DNA of 64,000 bases from Nocardioides anomalus (lineage in GTDB: Bacteria > Actinomycetota > Actinomycetes > Propionibacteriales > Nocardioidaceae). Shown here piece by piece: positions 42,157 through 50,054 of this stretch. Position 1 is the stretch's first letter; every line of letters starts with the position of its first letter. Below the pieces are notes generated by a model that saw nothing but the letters and a program-made list of their open reading frames with translations, ran no database searches and was not told the DNA's origin. The translations under genes and the position numbers were made by a program. The stretch lies in NCBI RefSeq assembly GCF_011046535.1, contig NZ_CP049257.1, forward strand, positions 3,348,001 to 3,412,000, read 5' to 3'.

Positions 42157-43812
42157 CTACTGCGCGGGCGGCAGCGTGGGTTGGCAGACGACGGCGGGCT
42201 CGGGCTGGTAGGTCGTGGTGACCGTGTCGATGCGGCTGCGGGCGGGGTCGGCCAGGTCGGTGAAGGTCCGGGCCAGGTCGACGCTGAAGCCGTCCGCGCC
42301 AGGGCTGGCCACGCACGTCGGCGTGACGTCGGTGACAGTGGTCCGCGCGACGGGGGCGTACGGCGCGCCGACGGTGACGCCGACCTCCCACTCCTTGGTC
42401 GACCAGGCGTCGACCACGACCTGCCCGTCGGCCACCCGCGCCGAGAGCAGCACGCCGCGGCCGGTGTCGTTGCGCATCACCAGGTCGGCGGTGCTGTCGA
42501 CGTAGGCGTCGCGCCCGACCGGCAGGCCGGCGGCGTACGTCGGGGAGCCGGTGCGCGCGACGTCGGTGAGCCCGGCCAGGAAGCCGGCGTTCCAGGTGGC
42601 GGTGGCCAGTCGGCTGACCGAGCCGCTCACCTCGCCGGTGCGGCTGCGCAGGGAGAGGGTGTCGCCCGGCTTGAGCAGGGTGCCGTCGAGGCGGGCCGCG
42701 GCGGCTGTGAGCGCCGCTCCGGCCGAGGCCGGGACCGGGACGGCGAAGCTCGCGACCGGGGTGGTGACGCCGAGGGCCTGGGCGTCGGCGTCGGTGAACG
42801 TCGCCTCGGTCTCGCCCGCCGGGTCGACCGCGACGGTGCGGGCCGGACCCTGGGCGGTCACCGCGCCGAGGAAGGCCTTCGTCACGCCGGTCTCGTCGAA
42901 GGCCTGGCCCGCCTCCGCGGGCACGACGGTCGGGGTGCCGTCCTGGAGGCTGATCGAGGCGTCGACGGGCTCGACGTCGTGGGCGGTCGGGTCGACGAGC
43001 GCGGCCAGGGCGCCGGAGTCGACGTCGAGGGTCAGTGCGCCGCCCTGGCTGACGATGCTCAGCAGGTCGGCGTACTGCCGCGGCTGGAGCACCACCTGGG
43101 ACCCGGCGAAGGTCAGGGTCACCGGTGCGGAGACCGCCGGGTTGGCCAGGGTCTGCACCGCGGACTCGAGCTCGGCGCCGTCGATGTCCGGGGCGACCAG
43201 GCGCAGCGGCAGCCGCGCCACGGTGTGGCCCTGGACGTAGGCCTGGACCAGCGCGGTCGCCGCCTGGTCGCGGTCGAGCTGCGCGCCGTCGCGCGGCTCG
43301 GTGAGGGCGACCGCACCACCGGCCAGCGAGATGCCGGCGTTGCGCGCGGGCTGGCCGGCCTGCTCGTCGAGGCGGTCGAAGAGGGCGTTCATCCGGCCGG
43401 CGTCGACCTTGACCACGGGCGTGGTGGCGTCGCCGCCGGAGTAGTACTGCCAGATCCGCCGCGGGTCCCAGCTGCGCTTGCCCACCACCTGGCGCACGGT
43501 GGCCACGGAGTCCACCGAGATGCCGGCCTCGGCCGGGGTCACCTGGGTGGTCACGGTGCCGACCTGGACGGTGATCGGCTGCTCGAGCTGGGGCCGGATG
43601 GCCGAGGCGAGCGTGGCCGAGGCGGCGTACCGGTCACGACCGCCGATGTCCACGCCGGCCACGTGGGTGCCGAGCGGGACCTTGCCGGTGGCGCCGGCGT
43701 ACGCCGCGACCCAGCCGCCCGCCACGACCACCGCGACGGCCAGCACGATGGCCAGGACGGCCCAGCCGCCCTCGCGCTCGTGCCCGACACCGCGCCGTCG
43801 CACTCGCCTCAC
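42157..43812 (-). CDS. VanW-like membrane-anchored protein
   Basis: A 551-residue protein with a basic cytoplasmic tail (RRVRRRGVG), one transmembrane helix (WAVLAIVLAVAVVVAGGWVAAY), two peptidoglycan-binding-4-like domains and a C-terminal VanW region (LLKPGDTLSLRSRTGEV, TATWNAGFLAGLTDV). VanW proteins occur with glycopeptide-resistance genes and in cell-wall loci, but their role is unclear. GTG 43812 lies 6 nt after TACAGT, supporting this start over the longer frame. No van genes are adjacent. Confidence 0.82.
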   Translation of the reverse strand: MRRVRRRGVGHEREGGWAVLAIVLAVAVVVAGGWVAAYAGATGKVPLGTHVAGVDIGGRDRYAASATLASAIRPQLEQPITVQVGTVTTQVTPAEAGISVDSVATVRQVVGKRSWDPRRIWQYYSGGDATTPVVKVDAGRMNALFDRLDEQAGQPARNAGISLAGGAVALTEPRDGAQLDRDQAATALVQAYVQGHTVARLPLRLVAPDIDGAELESAVQTLANPAVSAPVTLTFAGSQVVLQPRQYADLLSIVSQGGALTLDVDSGALAALVDPTAHDVEPVDASISLQDGTPTVVPAEAGQAFDETGVTKAFLGAVTAQGPARTVAVDPAGETEATFTDADAQALGVTTPVASFAVPVPASAGAALTAAAARLDGTLLKPGDTLSLRSRTGEVSGSVSRLATATWNAGFLAGLTDVARTGSPTYAAGLPVGRDAYVDSTADLVMRNDTGRGVLLSARVADGQVVVDAWSTKEWEVGVTVGAPYAPVARTTVTDVTPTCVASPGADGFSVDLARTFTDLADPARSRIDTVTTTYQPEPAVVCQPTLPPAQ

Positions 43813-43834
43813 GGGTGCACTGTAGGAACTTCCG

Positions 43835-44203
43835 TCACTCGAGTGTGGGAGTTCCGCCGGCCGGCCGGTGAAACTCACGCCGGCCCGGGCGGGGCAGCGT
43901 GGCGATGGCCAGCAGCAGGACGACCAATGCGAGAACCAGGACGCCGTAGCCGGACGCCGTCGAGGCCACCAGGTAGTCGCCGGCTCCCCGCGGCACGGCG
44001 CCCAGGCCGACGACCACGTCGAAGGCCAGCGCGAACACCAATCGCGTGGCCCAGCCGCGCGGGACGGCGAGCTCCGCGCTCAGGGTCGCGAGGACGGCGA
44101 GCAGCAGACCCCACCACAGCTGGTAGAGCGCGACCGTGGCCACCGCGCAGGCGGCGCCGACCAGGACCGCGACCGGCAGCAGGGCGACCCGCGCCCGCGC
44201 CAC
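43835..44203 (-). CDS. Small membrane protein downstream of mshB (DUF6113-like)
   Basis: A 122-residue protein with about four hydrophobic helices (LPVAVLVGAACAVATVALYQLWW, GVLVLALVVLLLAIATL). It starts at GTG 44203, 5 bp after the mshB stop, with GGAGG 10 nt before. A protein of this type (DUF6113) commonly follows mshB in actinobacteria. No role in mycothiol synthesis has been shown to my knowledge. Confidence 0.65.
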   Translation of the reverse strand: MARARVALLPVAVLVGAACAVATVALYQLWWGLLLAVLATLSAELAVPRGWATRLVFALAFDVVVGLGAVPRGAGDYLVASTASGYGVLVLALVVLLLAIATLPRPGRREFHRPAGGTPTLE

Positions 44204-44208
44204 CCTGA

Positions 44209-45138
44209 CTAGTCCTCCAGGCCGGCGAACAGGTCGGACTCGAGCCCATCGGGGCCGAGCGGCCCGCGCCGGCCCGCGGCGATGCGGAAGAACTCGACGG
44301 CCCAGGTCTGGCTGCCCTCGTTGTTGGACAGCGCGAAGAAGCCGCCCTCGAGCTGCACCTGGGTCGGGTAGGAGCGCAGGGCGTCCATCTTCTGGTCGAG
44401 GTAGGCCGAGCCGTCCACCGCGGCGGAGAGGTTCTCGTCGGCGGTGACGAACGGCGGCAGCGGGCCGTCTGGGTCCATGCCCTCGAACGACGTGGTGTCG
44501 CCCGCCGCGCGCAGCGCACGCAGGCTGGCGCGCATCCGGCTCTCCGACATGGCCGACCAGTAGATCTTGCCGATCTGCCACGGCTCGCCCAGGTCGAGGG
44601 CGTACGACGGCACCGCGGCCAGCTGGGCGGCGTACATCGCGACCCGGTGGGCCTGGATGTGGTCGGGGTGGCCGTAGCCGCCGAACTGGTCGTAGGTGAC
44701 CAGGACCTGGGGCTGGACCTCGCGGATGATCCGCACCAGGTGGTCGGCCGCCTCGGTCAGGTCGGCGCGCCAGAAGGCGTTGTCGTGGATGGTGTCGGCC
44801 GGGATCGCATAGCCGTCGGCGTGCCACTGCATCCCGGAGTCGCGGTAGGTCCCGAAGCCCCCCAGCCACCGGTGGTCGGTGACCCCCAGCACCCCCATCG
44901 CGTCGGCGATCTCGCCCTTGCGGTGCTCGCCGAGCCGGTCCTCCCGGTCGGCGGCGAGGTGCTCGAGCTCGGGCACCAGGACCTCGCCCATCTCACCAGC
45001 CGTGCACGTCACCAGCGTCACCCCGCGCCCCTCGGCGACGTAGCGCGCCATGGTCGCCCCGGTGCCGATGGTCTCGTCGTCGGGGTGGGCGTGCACGAGC
45101 AGGAGTCGCTGCGCGGGTCGACCCGCGTGGTCCGTCAC
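44209..45138 (-). CDS. mshB: Mycothiol biosynthesis GlcNAc-inositol deacetylase
   Basis: Deacetylates GlcNAc-inositol in mycothiol synthesis. The 309-residue LmbE/PIG-L-fold enzyme has the zinc-binding AHPDDE motif near residue 17 and [12 protein letters not shown] with the third ligand. [13 protein letters not shown] is typical of MshB rather than Mca. It overlaps the upstream NUDIX gene by 4 bp and is followed by the small membrane gene, so it forms a three-gene operon. Confidence 0.94.
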   Translation of the reverse strand: MTDHAGRPAQRLLLVHAHPDDETIGTGATMARYVAEGRGVTLVTCTAGEMGEVLVPELEHLAADREDRLGEHRKGEIADAMGVLGVTDHRWLGGFGTYRDSGMQWHADGYAIPADTIHDNAFWRADLTEAADHLVRIIREVQPQVLVTYDQFGGYGHPDHIQAHRVAMYAAQLAAVPSYALDLGEPWQIGKIYWSAMSESRMRASLRALRAAGDTTSFEGMDPDGPLPPFVTADENLSAAVDGSAYLDQKMDALRSYPTQVQLEGGFFALSNNEGSQTWAVEFFRIAAGRRGPLGPDGLESDLFAGLED

Positions 45139-45530
45139 GTCTCGAGCGTAGTGAGCACCGCCGACAGCTCGCTCAGGAAGGGTCGGTCGCCGTCGAGCCA
45201 GTCCACGTCGTCGAGCTCGCCCGCGGCCAGCCAGCGCAGCCGGTCGTGCTCGGTCGGGGTCGGCTCACCGTGCTCGAGGACACAGAGCGCCACCCGGAGC
45301 ACGTACGCCCCGATCGGCTGCTCGCCCGCCAGCCACCGGTCGAGGCGGACCGTGACGCCGAGCTCCTCCCCGATCTCACGGACCAGCGCCTGCTCCAGCG
45401 TCTCGCCGGGGTCGACCTTGCCGCCGGGGAACTCCCAGCGGCCGGCGGCGCTGGCGGGCGCCGTGCGACGCGCCGCGAGGACCCGACCGGCGCGCACGAC
45501 GGCGGCGCCGACGACCAGCTGCAGCTGCAT
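45135..45530 (-). CDS. NUDIX hydrolase (MutT-like)
   Basis: A 131-residue (d)NTP pyrophosphohydrolase. The NUDIX box is complete: [23 protein letters not shown] has the Gx5Ex7REUxEExGU pattern. It likely cleans oxidised or modified nucleotides, as MutT does. ATG 45530 has CACAAT 6 nt upstream and is divergent from the next gene by only 15 bp. It overlaps mshB by 4 bp. Confidence 0.9.
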   Translation of the reverse strand: MQLQLVVGAAVVRAGRVLAARRTAPASAAGRWEFPGGKVDPGETLEQALVREIGEELGVTVRLDRWLAGEQPIGAYVLRVALCVLEHGEPTPTEHDRLRWLAAGELDDVDWLDGDRPFLSELSAVLTTLET

Positions 45531-45545
45531 CCCTAGATTGTGAGG

Positions 45546-46557
45546 GTGACGACCGGACCGCTCGGACCGCACCTGGTGCGCACCGACGAGAACGTCGACG
45601 AGATCGACGCCCTGGCCGCGCGCCTCGGCGGGCGGGCCGGGCTGGCGGCTGTGCTGGGCGACCTCAACCGGCGGGCGCGGCGCACGTGGGCGCCCGGGCT
45701 CGCCGTACGCCGCGCGCTGACGTGGGACCGCGCCGACCGCCGCGACCCGGACTGGTGGCCCCAGGGCGTGTCGACGTCGACCGACACCGAGGCGCCGGCA
45801 CCGACGCTGGTCGTGTCGTGGTACGCCCAGCACGGCCAGGGCTCGCGGCTGACGTTCATCGACCTGCGGACCCGGCGCTACCGGCACGTGCTGCTGGTCC
45901 GGCCGGTCGTCGAGGACGGGGTGGCCGGGATCGCCCCGCTCAAGGTGCACGCCGGCGGACTGGTGTGGCACGGGCCCTACGTGCACGTGGCCGCCACCGC
46001 TCGCGGCGTCTACACCTGCCGCGTCGACGACGTCCTGCGGGTGCCGTCCACCGGGCTGGTGGAGTCCTTCGGCCACCGCTACGTGCTGCCGGTGCGGTTC
46101 GGCTACCGCGCCGTGACCGACGAGGGCTCGCCGGCGCTGCGCTACTCCTTCCTCTCCCTCGACCGCAGCCGAACCCCACCGGAGCTGGTCGTGGGCGAGT
46201 ACGGCAACCGCCGCCAGACCCGCCGGCTGGCCCGCTTCCCCCGTCGACCCGACCACGATGTTCCTGGCCGAGGAGTCGGGCGTCTCCCGCCCGCTCGCGC
46301 TCGACGAGGGCGGGGTGGTCCGCGCGCAGGGCGCCGCGATCGCCGAGGGCCGCTGGTACGTCACGGCCTCGCACGGCCCGCGCATGCCCGGCTCGGTGTA
46401 CGTCGGCGAGCCCGGCGCCTTCCGCGAGCACCGGTGGGCGGCGCCGATGGGCCCGGAGGACATCGCCTGGGACGCCGACACCGACCTGCTGTGGTCGGTG
46501 ACCGAGCACCCGCGCCGACGCTGGGTCTACGCGATGCCGCGCTCGTACTTCGACTAG
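45546..46557 (+). pseudogene. Unknown beta-rich protein gene with a frameshift
   Basis: The N-terminal ~235 codons (HLVRTDENVDEIDALAARLGG, LVVSWYAQHGQGSRLTFIDL) and the last ~100 (MFLAEESGVSRPLALDEGG, DIAWDADTDLLWSVTEHPRR) are in different frames. A run of five C near 46238-46242 is one too long; four would give RFPVDPTTMFLAEESG. The intact protein would be ~337 residues, propeller-like. GTG 45546 lies 6 nt after TAGATT. It could be a sequencing indel. Confidence 0.65.
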
Positions 46558-47369
46558 AGCGGACGCGGCACCAGCGCGAGCTGCCGGGACTGGCAGACCA
46601 GGCGGCCGGCGCTGTCCCAGATCTCGCAGTCCTCCTCGAAGAGGCCGGCGGCGAGGTTGCGGGTCTCGTGGCGCACCTTGAGCCAGCCCGGCGCCGGGTG
46701 CGCGCGCACGTGCACGGTCAGCTCCAGGGTCGGCGCCCAGCCGGGCATGCCCAGGTCGAAGGTCACCGGTGGCAGCACGTCGCAGACGGTGAGCAGCGAG
46801 AGCGCGTCGGGCTCGCGGCCGTCGGGGAAGCGGAACCACCCGGCGATCACGCCGGTCATCCCGGGCTCGCCCTGCCCCCACGCGGCGTGCGCGGGGTCGA
46901 GCCGCAGGTCGAGGCGGTCCAGCATCCGCACGAAGGCCCGGACCTCGTCGGGGGCGTCGGCCGAGGCGGTGCAGTCCTCGGGCGCGGGCAGCGTGGGCTC
47001 GACCGCCGTGGTGCGGACCTCCGGCGCCCGCTCGGCGAAGCGGGCCAGGTCGCCGACGGTGGCCAGCGCGCTGATCCGCGTCGTCCCGTCCTGGACCAGG
47101 TCGACGGCGGCCGTGGCCACCGACCCGCCCTCGCGGCGCACGTCGACCGTGACCGTGGCCGGGCCGGGTGTGGACGGCGAGACGTAGTGCGCGCTCACCG
47201 CGACCGGGTCCGGCTTGCCGGGCAGCGCCTCGCGCAGCGCGCGGCCCATGACGGCGAGCAGGTAGCCGCCGTTGACCCCGCCGCCGACCACCCAGCCCTC
47301 GGACAGCTCGGCGCGGTAGCCGCCCGCGCCGTCGGGCGTCACCGCGGTGTGGTCGTCGAACTCACTCAT
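46554..47369 (-). CDS. Acyl-CoA thioesterase-like double hot-dog protein
   Basis: A 271-residue protein of the thioesterase family with two hot-dog domains. The N-terminal half has VGGGVNGGYLLAVMGRAL and HYVSPSTPGPATVTV; the second half has RLVCQSRQLALVPRP. It probably hydrolyses medium- or long-chain acyl-CoA. ATG 47369 overlaps the VOC gene's stop by 8 bp. Substrate range unknown. Confidence 0.8.
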   Translation of the reverse strand: MSEFDDHTAVTPDGAGGYRAELSEGWVVGGGVNGGYLLAVMGRALREALPGKPDPVAVSAHYVSPSTPGPATVTVDVRREGGSVATAAVDLVQDGTTRISALATVGDLARFAERAPEVRTTAVEPTLPAPEDCTASADAPDEVRAFVRMLDRLDLRLDPAHAAWGQGEPGMTGVIAGWFRFPDGREPDALSLLTVCDVLPPVTFDLGMPGWAPTLELTVHVRAHPAPGWLKVRHETRNLAAGLFEEDCEIWDSAGRLVCQSRQLALVPRPL

Positions 47370-47736
47370 CCCAGGTGTGGGCTTCCTGCTCGAAGCGCTC
47401 GCCGGTCTGCACCGGGACCACGCAGAAGAGCAGGCCGCCCGGGTCCTCCAGGACGGTGTAGCCCTCGCGCTCGTCGACCACCCGGGCCCCCAGGGCGACC
47501 ACCCGGGCGACCTCGGCGGCCACGTCGTCGCTCTCGATGTCGAGGTGCAGGCGTGCCGGGGTGCCGGCGCCGAGCCGCTGGGCGTCGAACGACACCGGTC
47601 CGAGGGTGCCGAGCGAGCGGTACTCGTCGTCCCCGCTCGGCGTCACCCCCTGCACGCCGGCCCAGAACGCGAGCGCGCGGTCCCAGTCCTCCTCGGGGTG
47701 GTCGATGAGCACGAGGCCGATGCGGGAGCGGTGCAC
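47362..47736 (-). CDS. VOC-family (glyoxalase-fold) protein
   Basis: A 124-residue protein with the paired beta-alpha-beta3 VOC fold. Segments IGLVLIDHPEEDWDRALAFW and ARLHLDIESDDVAAEVARVVALGARVV, then DPGGLLFCVV, are typical. GTG 47736 lies 6 nt after TACGGT. The thioesterase gene follows with an 8-bp overlap. No specific reaction can be named. Confidence 0.78.
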   Translation of the reverse strand: MHRSRIGLVLIDHPEEDWDRALAFWAGVQGVTPSGDDEYRSLGTLGPVSFDAQRLGAGTPARLHLDIESDDVAAEVARVVALGARVVDEREGYTVLEDPGGLLFCVVPVQTGERFEQEAHTWDE

Positions 47737-47827
47737 CCCGGCACCGTACTGACTGTCCTCGCGCCTTCGTGAGGGTCCTCTCACCGATGCCCGATGGGGC
47801 ATCTCGCCGCCTACCCTTGACCAGGCG

Positions 47828-48595
47828 ATGATCACGTTCGGGACTGATGAGCACGAGCGGTCCCTGGCCGCCTTCTGGGACGCCTACGTCGACGCCGGCC
47901 GGCCAGGCGCGCGGTACGCCGTGCGGCACCGCCGCGCGGTGCGCGACGCCGTGCGCGCGGTGCGCGGCCTGCCGGCGCTGGACGCCGCGCCCACTGACGC
48001 CCCGGGCGGCCGCGCGGTGCGCCGGGTGCTCGACGCGCGGGTCTCCTACGGCGTCCCGGCCCGGCTACTCGGCACCGCGGTCCTCGAGGTCCCGGCCGAC
48101 CCGGAGGACTACACGACCGGTCGCCGCGCCCAGACCCTGCGCCGCAAGATCCGCGCCGCCGAGGGCCGCGGCCTCAAGCCGCGTCCCGTCGAGGACCCGG
48201 CCGAGCGCCGCGCACTGGTTGCCGCGGCCGACCGGGCCGAGCGGACGCACGCCGACGCGTCGTACCGCGTCCCCGACCCGGACAACGACGACCTGCTCCA
48301 GCACGACGTGTGGCTGACCGTCGACGGCCCCGACGGCCAGCCGCTGCTCCTCGCGGTGGCGCCCCGGGACGGGGCGTTCGCGACGCTGCGCTACTTCCGC
48401 ACGCTCGGGTGGAGCGACGCCCACAGCGACGCGCGCTACCTGGCCACGGCCGCCCTGGTCACCGAGCTGTCGCGCCTCGGTGTGCGCTACCTGATCGACA
48501 CCGCGACGCCGCCCGAGCAGACCAACGGGCTGCGCGCCTTCCAGCGCATGGTCGGGTTCCGGTACGCGCGGATCCGGCTGCGGCGCCGGGCCTGA
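47828..48595 (+). CDS. Putative acetyltransferase-like protein of unknown substrate
   Basis: A 255-residue protein. The middle (GRRAQTLRRKIRAAEGRGLKPRPVEDP) and end (LGVRYLIDTATPPEQTNGLRAFQRMVGFRYARIRL) resemble the BioF2/FemAB-like branch of the GNAT fold, where a FGF/GFR strand ends the domain. The acetyl-CoA loop is not obvious. A TACCCT box lies 10 nt before ATG 47828. Its stop abuts the convergent glucanase gene. Confidence 0.5.
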   Translation: MITFGTDEHERSLAAFWDAYVDAGRPGARYAVRHRRAVRDAVRAVRGLPALDAAPTDAPGGRAVRRVLDARVSYGVPARLLGTAVLEVPADPEDYTTGRRAQTLRRKIRAAEGRGLKPRPVEDPAERRALVAAADRAERTHADASYRVPDPDNDDLLQHDVWLTVDGPDGQPLLLAVAPRDGAFATLRYFRTLGWSDAHSDARYLATAALVTELSRLGVRYLIDTATPPEQTNGLRAFQRMVGFRYARIRLRRRA

Positions 48596-49417
48596 CTATT
48601 CGTAGACGCGTACCCAGTCGACGACCAGCTCCTGCGGGAAGGTCAGGCTGTCGGGCACCTCGCCGCCCAGCACGCCGCCGATCGCGAGGTTGAGGATCAG
48701 GTAGTAGGGCCGGTCGAAGGCCCAGTGCCCGACGTCCTCGACCTCGTCCTTGGTGACGCTGCCGTACTCCTCGCCGTCGATGAACCACTGCACCTCGTCG
48801 CCGTCCCACTGCACGGCGTAGGTGTGCATGTCCGCGCTCAGCAGCGTGTCGCTGTCGTGGTCGGCCTGCAGGAACCAGTGCTTGCCCTCGTCGTCGGCCC
48901 CGTGCACGGTGCCGATCACGTGGTTGCGGTCGCGCCCGACGTACTCCATCGCGTCGATCTCGCCGACCTCCGGCCACTCGACGCCCTTCTCCTGGCCGAG
49001 GGCCCAGAACGCCGGCCAGGTGCCGACGCCGGGCGGCATCTTGGCCCGGATCTCGAACCGCGCGTGCTCGAAGGTCTTGATCCCCCGCGTGGTCAGCCGC
49101 GCCGAGGTGATGAACCGGTACCACCCGTCCGCGCAGTTCCCGGCCTGCTTGATCGCCGAGATGACGAGGTAGCCGTTGCCGTCGGTGTGCGCGTTGTCCG
49201 AGGAGTTGGTGTAGCACTGCTTCTCGTCGTCGGTGGCGTCCGCGAACTGCTCGAGCTCCCACTTCTTCGGGTCCGGGAGCGCCCCGTTGGGCCCGTCGAA
49301 GTCGTCGCTCCAGACGAGCGTGCGCTCGTGCTCACCGTCGCTGCACGCGGTCAGCCCCGCCGCCACCAGCACGGCCACCAGACCCGCCACCACGGGCCTG
49401 AGCACCCTCCCCCGCAC
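48596..49417 (-). CDS. GH16 beta-glucanase lipoprotein
   Basis: A 273-residue exported lipoprotein. The lipobox is LTAC after a short signal. The catalytic GH16 signature is GEIDAMEYVG (ExDxxE), with WPAFWALG before and HTYAVQWDGDEVQWFIDG after, as in laminarinase-like endo-beta-1,3-glucanases. GTG 49417 has a strong GAGGGGGA ribosome site. It would degrade beta-glucans outside the membrane. Confidence 0.9.
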   Translation of the reverse strand: MRGRVLRPVVAGLVAVLVAAGLTACSDGEHERTLVWSDDFDGPNGALPDPKKWELEQFADATDDEKQCYTNSSDNAHTDGNGYLVISAIKQAGNCADGWYRFITSARLTTRGIKTFEHARFEIRAKMPPGVGTWPAFWALGQEKGVEWPEVGEIDAMEYVGRDRNHVIGTVHGADDEGKHWFLQADHDSDTLLSADMHTYAVQWDGDEVQWFIDGEEYGSVTKDEVEDVGHWAFDRPYYLILNLAIGGVLGGEVPDSLTFPQELVVDWVRVYE

Positions 49418-49546
49418 CGCTCCCCCTCGCGCTCGCGGTCGTCCACCACGACCGCGCACAGCGTAGGCGGGCTCCTCAACTCACCGTGTGGGTTCTTGGT
49501 GCTTGCCGTCCTGTCGCTGCCTGCCTCGGCACTTCTTGATGTTCGG

Positions 49547-50045
49547 GTGATCAATTGCGTGCGGCCGCGCGCTTACCAGCCCGACTCCCGCTGTCAAGGA
49601 CGCTTCGCGCCACTTCGTGGCGAACGGCGGGGCCTTCGGCCCAGGGGTTCGTCCTTGACAGCGGGACCCGGTCTGGCTGGGTGGGCGCGCTCAAGGGCGA
49701 GGCTGCGCCCCGCCCCACACAAGCGCGGCCGCCAAGGCGGCCACGCTGCGGTCCCCATCTGCGAACAACAGCACCTGCCCCCACCCCACCCGTGAAGGCG
49801 GAGGCGACGGTGACGCCGGACCCTGGCCGCCTGTGGGCTGACCCGGCCACCGACGGGCCGGCGGCCTGGCACCGGAGGCTAAATCCGCGGCGTGGGGCAC
49901 GCACACCGGGCGTAATGGGGCTGGGAGCAGTCGCGTGCAACACGGCGTCGGTTGGCTCCGGCGCCAGGTCCCGGTCCGGCGGAGGCTGGGTCAGCCCACA
50001 GGTGGACAGCCCACGAGAGCGGTACCAGGAGAAGCAGCACCCAGA
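49547..50045 (+). repeat. Structured interspersed repeat, copy C
   Basis: About 499 bp, same orientation as copies A and B, with no credible protein. Hairpin 1 has the same 16-bp outer arms, but an inner stem changed to GGGCC-UUC-GGCCC. Hairpin 2 arms are 49825-49879 and about 49954-50010: the inner sequence differs from A and B yet remains complementary. It ends 9 bp before the stop of the SNF2 helicase gene. Confidence 0.85.
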
Positions 50046-50054
50046 CCCCAAGCC

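Noticed and set aside
34157..50045. Repeats as insertion sequences or 13E12/HNH-type elements
   Set aside because: No transposase, HNH or DUF222 coding sequence is present in any copy. A non-autonomous derivative cannot be excluded but is not shown.
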